Position numbers and translations under genes: made by a program
DNA from: Leuconostoc carnosum
Lineage (GTDB): Bacteria; Bacillota; Bacilli; Lactobacillales; Lactobacillaceae
Direction of reading: 5' to 3'
Assembly: GCF_014207505.1 (NCBI RefSeq)
Contig: NZ_JACHGL010000004.1
Coordinates: forward strand, 69,154 to 133,153
Length of the DNA: 64,000 nt
Notes under the pieces: model-generated
Told to the model about the DNA's origin: nothing
Databases searched by the model: none
Seen by the model: only the letters and a program-made list of their open reading frames with translations
Shown here: piece by piece, positions 1-8,252 of the stretch
Numbering within the stretch: the first letter of the stretch is position 1
Layout of the letters: each line of letters opens with the position of its first letter

Positions 1-97
1 CTTTGGTTTGGTTTGGTTTGGTTTGGTTTGGTTTGGTTTGGTTTGGTTTGGTTTGGTTTGGTTTGGTTTGGTTTGGTTTGGTTTGGTTTGGTTTGGT
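1..97. repeat. TTTGG pentanucleotide tandem repeat
   Basis: About 19 perfect head-to-tail copies of the 5-mer TTTGG run from base 2 to base 96 and touch the left edge, so the array may be longer. It ends about 200 bases before the first gene. Copy number is not a multiple of three and no ORF runs through it. It could be a slippage-prone microsatellite or an assembly-edge artefact. Confidence 0.9.
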
Positions 98-296
98 CAT
101 TTAGCAGCCTCTAGTTTTTAATGATATATTTAATATTCATTTTAGTATATTATGTTAGAAAAAACGCCCCGAATTTGGGACTTTTGTGAATGAACGTGAT
201 TTAAATCATATAATAGCAAGGGTCGCTTTTTATACTTGATTATTTGTATAATGAGAAAATTTGACTAACAAAACTATAATAATGGAGAAGTATACG

Positions 297-1028
297 ATGG
301 AATATTCAGAATTGTCTAAAACTAACTTGATGGATTTACTAGCACAAGCGTATCAGGTGTTGTCTGATAAAAAAGAACGAGAGGATCAAATTGCAACAAT
401 TAATCGTCGTGTACATCAAACGCTAAACAAACCAGTGGGTTTTCAAGGTATTTTAAAATGGGGAATACCTGCCGCTGCTTTCTTGGTAGTCCATGTCTTA
501 GTATATTCTGTTTTAGGTATTGGCATTGGCATTATCTGTGGTGGCGTTGCAGCATACTATGCCTACAACTACAGTTCTGGTAAAAAAGATAAAGCCTTGG
601 TGAAGGAGAAGGTAGCCCAGTATCGTCAACTGGCGAACAAAGCACAGAATGAACTAGAAATTTATCAAGCAAGTGACTCTTTTCTAGACAGTCTTGATTT
701 TTTATTGCCTGAAATGAAAGATATATATGCTGTAGCAGCTTTATATAACATACTGAATAGTGGTCGAGCTGATAATTGGAAAGAAGCTATTAATAAATAT
801 GATACTGAAATACATAGGTATCGCCAAGAGCAGAATCAACAAGAAATCATTAATAATCAAAAGAAGCAAATGATGAATGCAGAGCAAAATAACATTTTAA
901 TGAATAGAATAACTACATCTATTGGTACACAAAATGCAATGATCGCAACACAAATTGCGCAAATTGACAATATTAATAAAAATACCTCATCGATTAACAG
1001 TAGTATTAACGCAATTAAAAATCGATAA
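297..1028 (+). CDS. membrane protein of unknown function with SGRAD motif
   Basis: 243 residues. I chose the ATG at 297 because GGAG at 284-287 lies 9 bases upstream; an in-frame TTG at 261 has no such site. The N-terminal 45 residues are hydrophilic and helical. Two hydrophobic segments follow (about residues 50-90, separated by a short turn), then a long charged helical region. Residues around 155-175 carry the sequence ILNSGRADNWKEAINKYD, a pattern I have seen in uncharacterised Firmicutes membrane proteins that read SGRAD-KEA-YE. The last 60 residues are Gln/Asn-rich and predicted coiled coil. It is 15 bases before the next small gene and probably co-transcribed with it. No function is assigned. 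Confidence 0.8.
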   Translation: MEYSELSKTNLMDLLAQAYQVLSDKKEREDQIATINRRVHQTLNKPVGFQGILKWGIPAAAFLVVHVLVYSVLGIGIGIICGGVAAYYAYNYSSGKKDKALVKEKVAQYRQLANKAQNELEIYQASDSFLDSLDFLLPEMKDIYAVAALYNILNSGRADNWKEAINKYDTEIHRYRQEQNQQEIINNQKKQMMNAEQNNILMNRITTSIGTQNAMIATQIAQIDNINKNTSSINSSINAIKNR

Positions 1029-1043
1029 AAAAGGAGTACATCA

Positions 1044-1382
1044 ATGGGATTATTTAAAATGTTTGGGAATCATATCAAACAACAAACAATTCAAAATTTG
1101 GCTGATTCTAGTGGCCTTATGCGTGATCTAATTAGAATTAATCAGATAAAAAAACGTGAGAATGCACAAAATAAATTTGGTGTGAGATTGGAATATGTAC
1201 CAGAAACATCTGAAGAAGATTTAGTCAGTGTCTCTAGTGAATTATTTGATATGACAAAAGATCAAGTATTAGGTTATGTAGCAAGCACACCTGTTGTATA
1301 TGTTAAAGGGTTGGATAATCACACAGCAAAAGAGGTTGTTAAATATTTAAAAGGTATTGGTGTTCAGTCCAGTGTTTCTTAA
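1044..1382 (+). CDS. small protein with an L7/L12 C-terminal-like tail
   Basis: 112 residues, preceded by AAGGAG at 1030-1035. The first half is basic and helical (MGLFKMFGNHIKQQ and on). The last 40 residues, from DQVLGYV through VVYVKGLDNHTAKEVVKYLKGIGVQ, have the order helix, strand (VVYVKG), helix with a Lys-rich face, Gly turn, strand. That resembles the C-terminal domain of ribosomal protein L7/L12, where VKEGV-KEEAEKIKKKLEEAGA is typical. The similarity is inferred from pattern only. No signal peptide or membrane segment is visible. It follows the membrane protein at 297 and precedes the surface adhesin gene. Confidence 0.75.
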   Translation: MGLFKMFGNHIKQQTIQNLADSSGLMRDLIRINQIKKRENAQNKFGVRLEYVPETSEEDLVSVSSELFDMTKDQVLGYVASTPVVYVKGLDNHTAKEVVKYLKGIGVQSSVS

Positions 1383-1438
1383 GTCGGGTAGTATTTTTAA
1401 AGATGTTAGCCGACAGTAATATATCAGGGAGATTATAA

Positions 1439-4336
1439 ATGAATCAGTATAATAATAGGGCAACAACACGCAGGGAACGATACGCTGTCAAGTCACACAA
1501 ACAGATAATTGCTTTAACTACAGCAACGGTAGTCACAGCAACAATTGCATCAACTACTGTCAATGTTAATGCTGATGTCATCAGCGGTAATCAGTCAACG
1601 GATACAGCAACACAGACAAGTTCAAATCAAGTTACACCAAAGTCAGATTTTGAGAATGCTCAAGAATCAGAAGCTCAAAAATTAGCTACGTTGCAAGCAC
1701 AGCAAAAAGCCGATGAAGAGGCCAAAGCGCAAGCTAATGCCAAAGCCCAAGAAGCTACTGAACAAGCCAATGCTAAGGCATTGGCTGATGCACAAGCAAA
1801 ACAAGTCGCCCAAGCGAACGCTGATGCACAAGCTAACGCGCAAAAGCTCGCGGATGAACAAGCAGCAAACGAAGCTGCAAAAGCACAACAAGCTCACGAC
1901 GCTCAAGTTGCTCATGATGCTGAAGTTGCCAAGCAACAACAAGCAGCAACTGATTTTGCAAATCAACAAGCTCAAGAATCTGGTTCTGCTCAAGCACAAC
2001 GTGACACTGTGACTAATCAATACAATGCTGACCAGCAAGCTGCTCAAACAGATGCTACCGCAACAGACAAGGCTATTGATACTGATGCAAAAACAGCTAC
2101 GGATGTTGCATCTACCCAGCAAGCTACAGCTAATCAAAATGCTGATGCCGCACAAGCTAAGGCTCAAACTGATGCTCAGAACCAACAAGCATCAGATACA
2201 ACAAAACAATCTGCTGAAAACACAAAAGCCCAAACAGCTCAAAAGCAAGCTAACACAAAAGCTGAAGCTACTGCTCAAAAGACTGTTACTTCAGCTAAGC
2301 AAGCTGTTGATAAGACTAGCGTAAAAACAGCAACACCAGCCAATCCATACGCTGACAATTTTGACTCATATGATTCTGATGCACCATCTAGTGTCAATGA
2401 AGTTGGCAACTTACCAACAAAGATTACAGACCCAAAGATTCCATCAAATCATGTTAACGACCAAGGTTATATTGATTATTACCAATACTTTGGTGACAAT
2501 GACAAGACACCTGAAATTAAGGGTACTCCTACGGATATTCAACAAAATGAATTAGCTGATTATGCAGTAACTCTTGTTAATTCATATCGTGCAACACAAG
2601 GTAAAGCACCTGTTCGCTGGACAAAAGAAAACCAAAAAGCTGTTATTGCTTCAGCAAAGGCTCGTGAAGAAGCCAATGCCGGATTCAAGCATACAGCCTA
2701 CTTGGGAAATTCAGCTACAACAAAAACAGATGAAGCCTATGCCGCTCAAAACCTTTGGTTTGCTGGCGAAAATCTCGGTGTTTCACCTTATTCTGACTTA
2801 ACAATGTTATCAGCCAAAGTTAATCTCTTAAATGTTATTACTGCCATGATTTACCAAGATGGTGCCTATGGAAATGGTCATCGTAACAATTTCATGAAAG
2901 ATGACCAAATTATGGGATTTGCTATGCAGAAAGATAACACTGGTGATTGGCCATATGTTGTTATTTTCCAGAATGCTGCTATTTCCGATAATTTGGATTT
3001 AACAACTGACATACAGACAACTTCAACTCAAGCAATTGAAACGGCTCGTGGTGGTAACACGCAAGCCAACAAGCAAGCTTTAGCTGACGCTCAAGCTAAG
3101 TTAGCCCAAGTTAAAGCTAACAATGCAACAGCTTTGTCAAACTTGCAAGCAAAGAATCAAACTGCAATTGACAATATCAATCAAGCTTATGCTGACGCTA
3201 TTGCTCAAATCAAGGCAAACCATGATTCAGCAATTTCTCAAAATGCTACGAACTATGCAAACAAGATTGCTAGTATCAAGGCTGATGCCACAGCAAAGCA
3301 TGATGACAATGCAACCAAATTAGCTGAAACACTAGCTAATTTGAAGACTGACTATGAGACTACAATTGCTAGTATCAAGGACCTTTCGCCTGAAGACTTA
3401 GCAAGTAAGAAAGCCACTGAAAAGGCAGCCTTTGACAAAGCACAAGCAACTGAATTAGCTACGTTTGAAGCACAACAAGCTCAAGATGCAAAGACTTTCT
3501 CCGCGCAATTGGATACAAACCTAGCTAACTTGAAAGCCCAATTGGATGCTGATTTGGCAACAAAGACAGCTCAAGGAGCAAAGAACGTTGCTCAAATCAA
3601 AGCTCAAAATACTGATGCTTACAACAAGTTAGTAGCAGCTAATGCTAAAGCATTGACAAATCTCCAAACAGCCAATGCATTAAGTTATGGCAAAGCCAAG
3701 GCTGAAAGTCAAGAATACTTGAACCGTATCAACCCAGCCAACGCTAAGCCAACACCAGAACCATCAAAGCCCGATGATACAAAGCCATCTCAACCAGATA
3801 ACTCAAAGCCATCAAAGCCTAATGATTCTAAACCTGGTAAGACTGATTCAAACAGTAAAGATGAGTCAAAGAAGCCAACTGCAAAGCCAGTTGCCGACAA
3901 GACAAATTCTGAGTCTCAAGCCAAGACTGACTCAAAGAAGACAACGATTCAAAAAGCCGATACAAACAAGAGCTTAACGCATACAAAAACTCAAGTAAAT
4001 ACTGTCAAAAAAGTACCCCAAGTGACAGTAGCTAGCAAAACAAATATCGTAATTGCACCTGATAATACAACATATATCTATGATACGGGTACTAAAGCGT
4101 TAAATATGATATCAGTAGAAAATCAACATATGAATGTTACAGCTCAGCCCGAGATTAATAGGCCAGTATCAGTGAAACAAGGGAACCAAGTTAATGCTAC
4201 ACCAGCTGTGCTACTTCCTAAAACCGCAAAAAATCAACAACACAGTAATCAGGCAATATTAATCAGTTTATTTGGTTTACTGGGCGTTTCATTGTATGCC
4301 CCAAAGCATATGAAAAACAAACGTTTTAATGCATAA
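1439..4336 (+). CDS. large cell-wall-anchored surface protein, CAP/SEC10-PgrA type, LPKTA anchor
   Basis: 965 residues, SD GGGAG before ATG. A basic start and hydrophobic stretch (about residues 20-45, likely cleavage after VNA) form a long signal peptide. Residues 60-300 are Ala/Gln/Lys/Asp-rich coiled coil. About residues 369-515 form a CAP/SCP-like domain (NELADYAVTLVNSYRATQG, AGENLGV, GHRNNFM). A second Ala/Gln/Lys coiled coil spans about 530-760, then a Pro/Lys/Ser wall-spanning stretch. The C terminus carries LPKTA (926-930), a hydrophobic segment and a basic tail, which is the sortase signal layout with Ala in place of the usual Gly. The layout matches surface-exclusion (SEC10/PgrA) proteins. 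The role is probably adhesion or aggregation; the exact function is not known. Confidence 0.88.
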   Translation: MNQYNNRATTRRERYAVKSHKQIIALTTATVVTATIASTTVNVNADVISGNQSTDTATQTSSNQVTPKSDFENAQESEAQKLATLQAQQKADEEAKAQANAKAQEATEQANAKALADAQAKQVAQANADAQANAQKLADEQAANEAAKAQQAHDAQVAHDAEVAKQQQAATDFANQQAQESGSAQAQRDTVTNQYNADQQAAQTDATATDKAIDTDAKTATDVASTQQATANQNADAAQAKAQTDAQNQQASDTTKQSAENTKAQTAQKQANTKAEATAQKTVTSAKQAVDKTSVKTATPANPYADNFDSYDSDAPSSVNEVGNLPTKITDPKIPSNHVNDQGYIDYYQYFGDNDKTPEIKGTPTDIQQNELADYAVTLVNSYRATQGKAPVRWTKENQKAVIASAKAREEANAGFKHTAYLGNSATTKTDEAYAAQNLWFAGENLGVSPYSDLTMLSAKVNLLNVITAMIYQDGAYGNGHRNNFMKDDQIMGFAMQKDNTGDWPYVVIFQNAAISDNLDLTTDIQTTSTQAIETARGGNTQANKQALADAQAKLAQVKANNATALSNLQAKNQTAIDNINQAYADAIAQIKANHDSAISQNATNYANKIASIKADATAKHDDNATKLAETLANLKTDYETTIASIKDLSPEDLASKKATEKAAFDKAQATELATFEAQQAQDAKTFSAQLDTNLANLKAQLDADLATKTAQGAKNVAQIKAQNTDAYNKLVAANAKALTNLQTANALSYGKAKAESQEYLNRINPANAKPTPEPSKPDDTKPSQPDNSKPSKPNDSKPGKTDSNSKDESKKPTAKPVADKTNSESQAKTDSKKTTIQKADTNKSLTHTKTQVNTVKKVPQVTVASKTNIVIAPDNTTYIYDTGTKALNMISVENQHMNVTAQPEINRPVSVKQGNQVNATPAVLLPKTAKNQQHSNQAILISLFGLLGVSLYAPKHMKNKRFNA

Positions 4337-4350
4337 TATCAGCAAACTAA

Positions 4351-4388
4351 AAAAGGACTTCAAATTTTCATACTTTGAAGTCCTTTTT
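4351..4388 (+). terminator. rho-independent terminator after surface protein
   Basis: A 14-bp perfect stem (AAAAGGACTTCAAA with TTTGAAGTCCTTTT) around a 9-base loop lies 14 bases after the surface protein stop and ends in a T run. Confidence 0.9.
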
Positions 4389-4512
4389 AAATACTTATCA
4401 TTAAAATTTCAAAAACACCCCGATATAGGGAGGTTTAGGTAAATATACTTTTTTTATATTATAATTTTTGGATAATGGGTTTTTATTGAGAAAATCGAAG
4501 TAGGGAGATCGT

Positions 4513-5391
4513 ATGGCTACGAAGCAAGAATGGCAAGAATATTTTGCACTAATTAATGACCGCCAACCATCAGCAGATGAGGTATTGGCAGCCATTGAAA
4601 AAGGGGAGATTACACTGGGGAATCAAGAACAAACTATACCTAAGGCAGAGATTACAGAGGACGCTAATCGTGTTTATACGAATGCGAAGCAACATGCTGG
4701 GAATTATTGGACATGGGTTAAACCAATCATTGTTAATCCAAGTCGCTCTAGTGATGCATCAGACAATACACTATTTTTGTGGGTGTCGTTTGTTATCGCA
4801 TCATTAACGGGAGCATTTTCATTCTCAAACGTTATTCGACGTGGTTTGAATGTTGCATTGAATAGTTATTCATCTTTTGGCACAGATTTAACCAAGATTC
4901 GTAGTCAGTTAAGTGCACTAAATTGGCAATTATTTTTTTATGTTGTCATTATTTTTGCCATATTTTATCTGGCAGCATTGCCTGGGTTACTACTACTTAA
5001 TCGTCGGTATCTTACTGTGAAACAAACAGTTTCCAAGTATTTAAAGTGGTTCGTACCGTTATCTTTGATTAATATTATTGGTGCCATATTATCATTTTTT
5101 GTACCAATTGCATCTATTTCAATTTCAACATTGGAAGATATGTCGTCAATCGTTAATACCTTTTTTGCTTCCTTTGCGGTGATTACTTTTATTTTGACAC
5201 TCGGAGCAGCGTTGTTAATTGCAGCCCAACAATTTTTAATTTCAGAAGTACATTTACATCAAGGTAAATTTGATGCTGCCTGGGTTACTTTACTCCAGTG
5301 GATCATCAGTATAGTTGTGATTGCCATTGAAGTACGTATTATTGTAATACCATTACTTCAAAATCTAACCCAATCAATAGGAAATTGGTAA
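4513..5391 (+). CDS. polytopic membrane protein with N-terminal W-F-N-R-P-DEV motif
   Basis: 292 residues, SD GGGAG 7 bases before ATG. Residues 7-33 (WQEYFALINDRQPSADEVLA and on) form a short soluble motif that is repeated twice in the next gene. After about residue 85 come five or so hydrophobic segments (LFLWVSFVIASLTGAF; FFYVVIIFAIFYLAALPGLLLL; LINIIGAILSFFV; AVITFILTLGAALLIAAQQFL; IISIVVIAIEVRIIVIPLL). This is the layout of the DUF6574-type proteins that accompany TcaA/YvbJ-like genes. Family naming is from memory and tentative. It lies 10 bases before the TcaA-like gene, so the pair is an operon and presumably functions together at the membrane. Confidence 0.8.
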   Translation: MATKQEWQEYFALINDRQPSADEVLAAIEKGEITLGNQEQTIPKAEITEDANRVYTNAKQHAGNYWTWVKPIIVNPSRSSDASDNTLFLWVSFVIASLTGAFSFSNVIRRGLNVALNSYSSFGTDLTKIRSQLSALNWQLFFYVVIIFAIFYLAALPGLLLLNRRYLTVKQTVSKYLKWFVPLSLINIIGAILSFFVPIASISISTLEDMSSIVNTFFASFAVITFILTLGAALLIAAQQFLISEVHLHQGKFDAAWVTLLQWIISIVVIAIEVRIIVIPLLQNLTQSIGNW

Positions 5392-5401
5392 GGAGCATAA
5401 T

Positions 5402-6982
5402 ATGGATCAGAAGAAAAAATGGTTAGCTGATTTCAAAGCTAAAAATCATCGTAATCCAACAATCGACGAAGTTACTGAAGCTGATAAACATGGTTTTGTT
5501 TTAATTGATGATGAAATGCCTGTACAGAGTGAAGAAGACTTAGCAACAGCAACGCCATCAGTAACACCGGCAACGTCTTGGCGTGAAAAGTTTAAATTAG
5601 CTAATGGTCGCTTACCCAACCTTGAAGAGGTGAAGCAAGCTAAAGCTACTGGTTTTAAAAGTGTAGAACCACTAATAACAGCCCAAACTGAGAGTGAACA
5701 AAATCCAGTGCCTAGAGCACCGAGACAACAAATGTCTAAAGGCAAAAAAATTGCACTAACAACTGGAGTAGTGATTATTGCGGTTGGCGTTGCCTTGGTG
5801 ACTTGGGGCAATAAACATTATGCTAAATCAGCAACAGCACAACGTACTTTAAAAATTTTGAAGTCAGAGAGTGCTTCGCAATACGCGAAGAATTTTGTCT
5901 GGTCAGATACAAAGAAAAAAATTGACCAAGATGAATTGGCACCATTTGTTAATAATATGGCTAGTAGTAAGTGGTCTAATCAACGTGAGAACGACATTTA
6001 TAATCAATTGTTATCTGGACAAGCTGGCAACGGTTTTACTTTTAAACGAACAGGGCATGCTTTCTTAGTATTTCCGAAGTATCAATTAACTGTGAAACCC
6101 GTCGATTTTAATGTTTCAACGAACAATAAAGATATAACCTTAAAAATGAATGGTAAAACGATTGGTACTTCAGATTCGGATAGTTATTCTAAATCATATA
6201 AACACCAAGTTAGTGGTTTATATAAATTTAATGCGACAGGCAAGATAAGTGGTCAAGATGTCGCAACGAGTGATGAAAAAGAAATTGATAATAATACCAA
6301 TGTTAATTTGGCGATTGACATGATTAGCTTTGATGTTAATTCAAATCTTAGTTCAGGTGATTTATACATTGGTGACACAAAAGTTGGTACTTTAACAGAT
6401 GGCTTATTATCAGTAAAAAATATGCCAGTCAGTAAGGGTGCAAAGGCCTATGTACAAGCTAAGTTTGGAGATCAAACCATTCGAACAACTAAAACAAGTT
6501 TGCAAGACATATATGATGGGGAAAGTATCAATTTAAATGCAGATGGTTTAATGACAGAAGATGATGCTAACAGCACAGTTTCGTCAATGTATGATGCTTT
6601 GGGGTCATATGCTTCACAAGAAGAGGATCCAGACAACTTGGATATGTTTAAAAATGGTGCTAATAACAAAGCCTATCAAGACTATAAAAAAATGATACGT
6701 CACAATCTTCATGATGCCAAACGAAATGCAGAGTCTGTTTCATTTAACTCGCCAGACGTTAAATCGGTCAAGCAAACTAGTCTGACGACAGCAAATGCAG
6801 TGTATCAGGTAAAAACTGATTTTTATTACAGCTCTGATGATGATAATGATTCATATGGGGATTTAACGCAGACATTTGAATTAACCGCACATATGGTTTA
6901 TGACAAACGTAATGAAACGTGGCAGGTTGATTCAATTGATCCTAATCAAAAGAAAATTTCTGAAGATAATAATGTTAGCTAA
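5402..6982 (+). CDS. TcaA/YvbJ-like membrane-anchored protein
   Basis: 526 residues, SD AAGGAG. Two copies of a W...F...N.R.P..DEV motif (residues 7-32 and 60-85) occupy the cytoplasmic N terminus, where TcaA/YvbJ proteins usually carry a zinc ribbon; no Cys pairs are present here. One transmembrane segment follows (about 117-135). The extracytoplasmic part has strand-rich repeats (FLVFPKYQLTVKPVDFNVST; DLYIGDTKVGTL) and a C-terminal NTF2-like region (DDANSTVSSMYDALGSYAS to VYDKRNETWQVDSI). TcaA in staphylococci influences glycopeptide response and wall teichoic acid; a surface-stress role here is inference. Confidence 0.82.
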   Translation: MDQKKKWLADFKAKNHRNPTIDEVTEADKHGFVLIDDEMPVQSEEDLATATPSVTPATSWREKFKLANGRLPNLEEVKQAKATGFKSVEPLITAQTESEQNPVPRAPRQQMSKGKKIALTTGVVIIAVGVALVTWGNKHYAKSATAQRTLKILKSESASQYAKNFVWSDTKKKIDQDELAPFVNNMASSKWSNQRENDIYNQLLSGQAGNGFTFKRTGHAFLVFPKYQLTVKPVDFNVSTNNKDITLKMNGKTIGTSDSDSYSKSYKHQVSGLYKFNATGKISGQDVATSDEKEIDNNTNVNLAIDMISFDVNSNLSSGDLYIGDTKVGTLTDGLLSVKNMPVSKGAKAYVQAKFGDQTIRTTKTSLQDIYDGESINLNADGLMTEDDANSTVSSMYDALGSYASQEEDPDNLDMFKNGANNKAYQDYKKMIRHNLHDAKRNAESVSFNSPDVKSVKQTSLTTANAVYQVKTDFYYSSDDDNDSYGDLTQTFELTAHMVYDKRNETWQVDSIDPNQKKISEDNNVS

Positions 6983-7005
6983 TCGAAAAATAAGGGAGTA
7001 TACAA

Positions 7006-7287
7006 ATGTCTGAAAACGGTGCAAGTCATGTTGTCATCAATAATGTTGTAGCAGAGAAAAATGGTATAGGACTGGCTGGATTGATTGTCTCAATCGTTGG
7101 TTTTTTCTTATCATGGATTCCGGTACTGGGATGGATTGTTTGGATTGTCGGATTAGCACTGTCTATTGGCGGCTTATTCCGTAATCCTAAAGGAACAGCG
7201 ATTGCTGGTTTAATTATTTCTTTCTTAGATTTAATTCTACTAATCATACTAGTAAGTTTAATTGCTGGTGTAGCTAGTACAATCTAA
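7006..7287 (+). CDS. small DUF4190-like membrane protein
   Basis: 93 residues, SD AAGGGAG. Two hydrophobic hairpins (GLAGLIVSIVGFFLSWIPVLG, then WIVGLALSIGGL; and AIAGLIISFLDLILLIILV) with the GLIVSI..GF..SWIPVLGWI...GL.LSI.GL..NPKG pattern typical of DUF4190-like small integral membrane proteins. It is the third gene of the 4513-7287 group, 23 bases after the TcaA-like gene, and ends at a terminator. No function is known. Confidence 0.8.
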   Translation: MSENGASHVVINNVVAEKNGIGLAGLIVSIVGFFLSWIPVLGWIVWIVGLALSIGGLFRNPKGTAIAGLIISFLDLILLIILVSLIAGVASTI

Positions 7288-7296
7288 AATATTGCT

Positions 7297-7322
7297 AAGA
7301 TGTGCTTTTAGCACATCTTTTT
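7297..7322 (+). terminator. rho-independent terminator
   Basis: AAGATGTGC and GCACATCTT form a 9-bp stem with a TTTTA loop, followed by Ts, 9 bases after the DUF4190-like stop. It ends just upstream of the next gene's SD. Confidence 0.85.
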
Positions 7323-7348
7323 AATTGATTATAAGAAAGGACGTTATG

Positions 7349-8194
7349 ATGAAACGTTATTATAAATTAGGAGTCGGTGTCGTTGTTATCATTGTGTTAT
7401 TGGTGATTGCTGTTCGGATGTGTACTCATACTAATGATCCTATCGCACAGCGAGAAAAAGAGAATAATCAACAAACTGCATCAAACGCAGGGAAATCTGT
7501 CAAACGTTTTATGACAAAAAAGACTGTTGATTTACAGTCGGCATCCACGGAAAAGCGTATTCAGGTTGTGAAAAAGTTTTATAATTGGGCTGGCACATAT
7601 GCTAGTCAGCATAATCAGGCTCTAACAGCTGTGGATACTGAAGCATTAGGTATGCGTCAAGGTGGGCCAACATCATATTATATTAGTACAAGTGATGGTG
7701 ATATGTCGGTATGGAACCAAGTAGATGCTGTTGACTATCAACTACAATCTGTTTATGCACAAAAAGATGAAAATGATCAATTCAGTGGTCATGTAAGCGA
7801 TATGTTGTGGTTGTATACTAATACAAACGGTGATACAGGTATTTCGGATGAAAACGATACAGACGAAAGTGAGGCGACGAGATATTCAAATGTTGATATG
7901 ACTAAACCAATCACAATGCTAGTACTTGGACTAAATGGCAAGGTTTATAGTGCTACATTTCATCAAATGCCAACGCCGTTTGGTCAAAAGCCAATAACTC
8001 GAAGTATGATTAATCGTGGGAATACATCTAAAACAGGTATTTGGACTTCAGAACAATTAAAAAAACTAAATCCCATCGAAGTTAATCATAATATGACGCA
8101 TTTACTTGCACCACAGGCTAGTATTTTTAAATCAAATCATACAGAAATATCAGAACAATATCAAAAACTAATTCAAAGCCAAATTGGTCAATAA
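7349..8194 (+). CDS. N-terminally anchored extracytoplasmic protein, unknown
   Basis: 281 residues from the second of two adjacent ATGs (7346 and 7349); the SD AAAGGA at 7336-7341 is 7 bases from the ATG at 7349. A single hydrophobic segment (LGVGVVVIIVLLVIAV, residues 6-21) is followed by a Cys but lacks a proper lipobox, so it is read as an uncleaved anchor. The rest is a soluble external domain with no motif I recognise; residues 60-130 and 165-200 look like mixed alpha/beta. It follows the TcaA-like group but is separated by a terminator, so it needs its own promoter or readthrough. Confidence 0.75.
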   Translation: MKRYYKLGVGVVVIIVLLVIAVRMCTHTNDPIAQREKENNQQTASNAGKSVKRFMTKKTVDLQSASTEKRIQVVKKFYNWAGTYASQHNQALTAVDTEALGMRQGGPTSYYISTSDGDMSVWNQVDAVDYQLQSVYAQKDENDQFSGHVSDMLWLYTNTNGDTGISDENDTDESEATRYSNVDMTKPITMLVLGLNGKVYSATFHQMPTPFGQKPITRSMINRGNTSKTGIWTSEQLKKLNPIEVNHNMTHLLAPQASIFKSNHTEISEQYQKLIQSQIGQ

Positions 8195-8216
8195 ACAGTG
8201 GGTTTCTTGAAGCAAT

Positions 8217-8252
8217 AAAAAAGATGACTAATATATATTAGTCATCTTTTTT
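8217..8252. terminator. bidirectional terminator
   Basis: Near-perfect palindrome AAAAAAGATGACTAATA with its mirror, flanked by A and T runs, between the convergent genes at 7349 and 9126. The left end of the minus-strand nuclease stop codon abuts the T run. Confidence 0.9.

Noticed and set aside
1682..2188. 168-residue minus-strand ORF inside the surface protein gene
   Set aside because: Cys/Ser/Leu-rich mirror of the Ala/Gln-rich repeats, no SD, no family resemblance; an antisense shadow of low-complexity codons.
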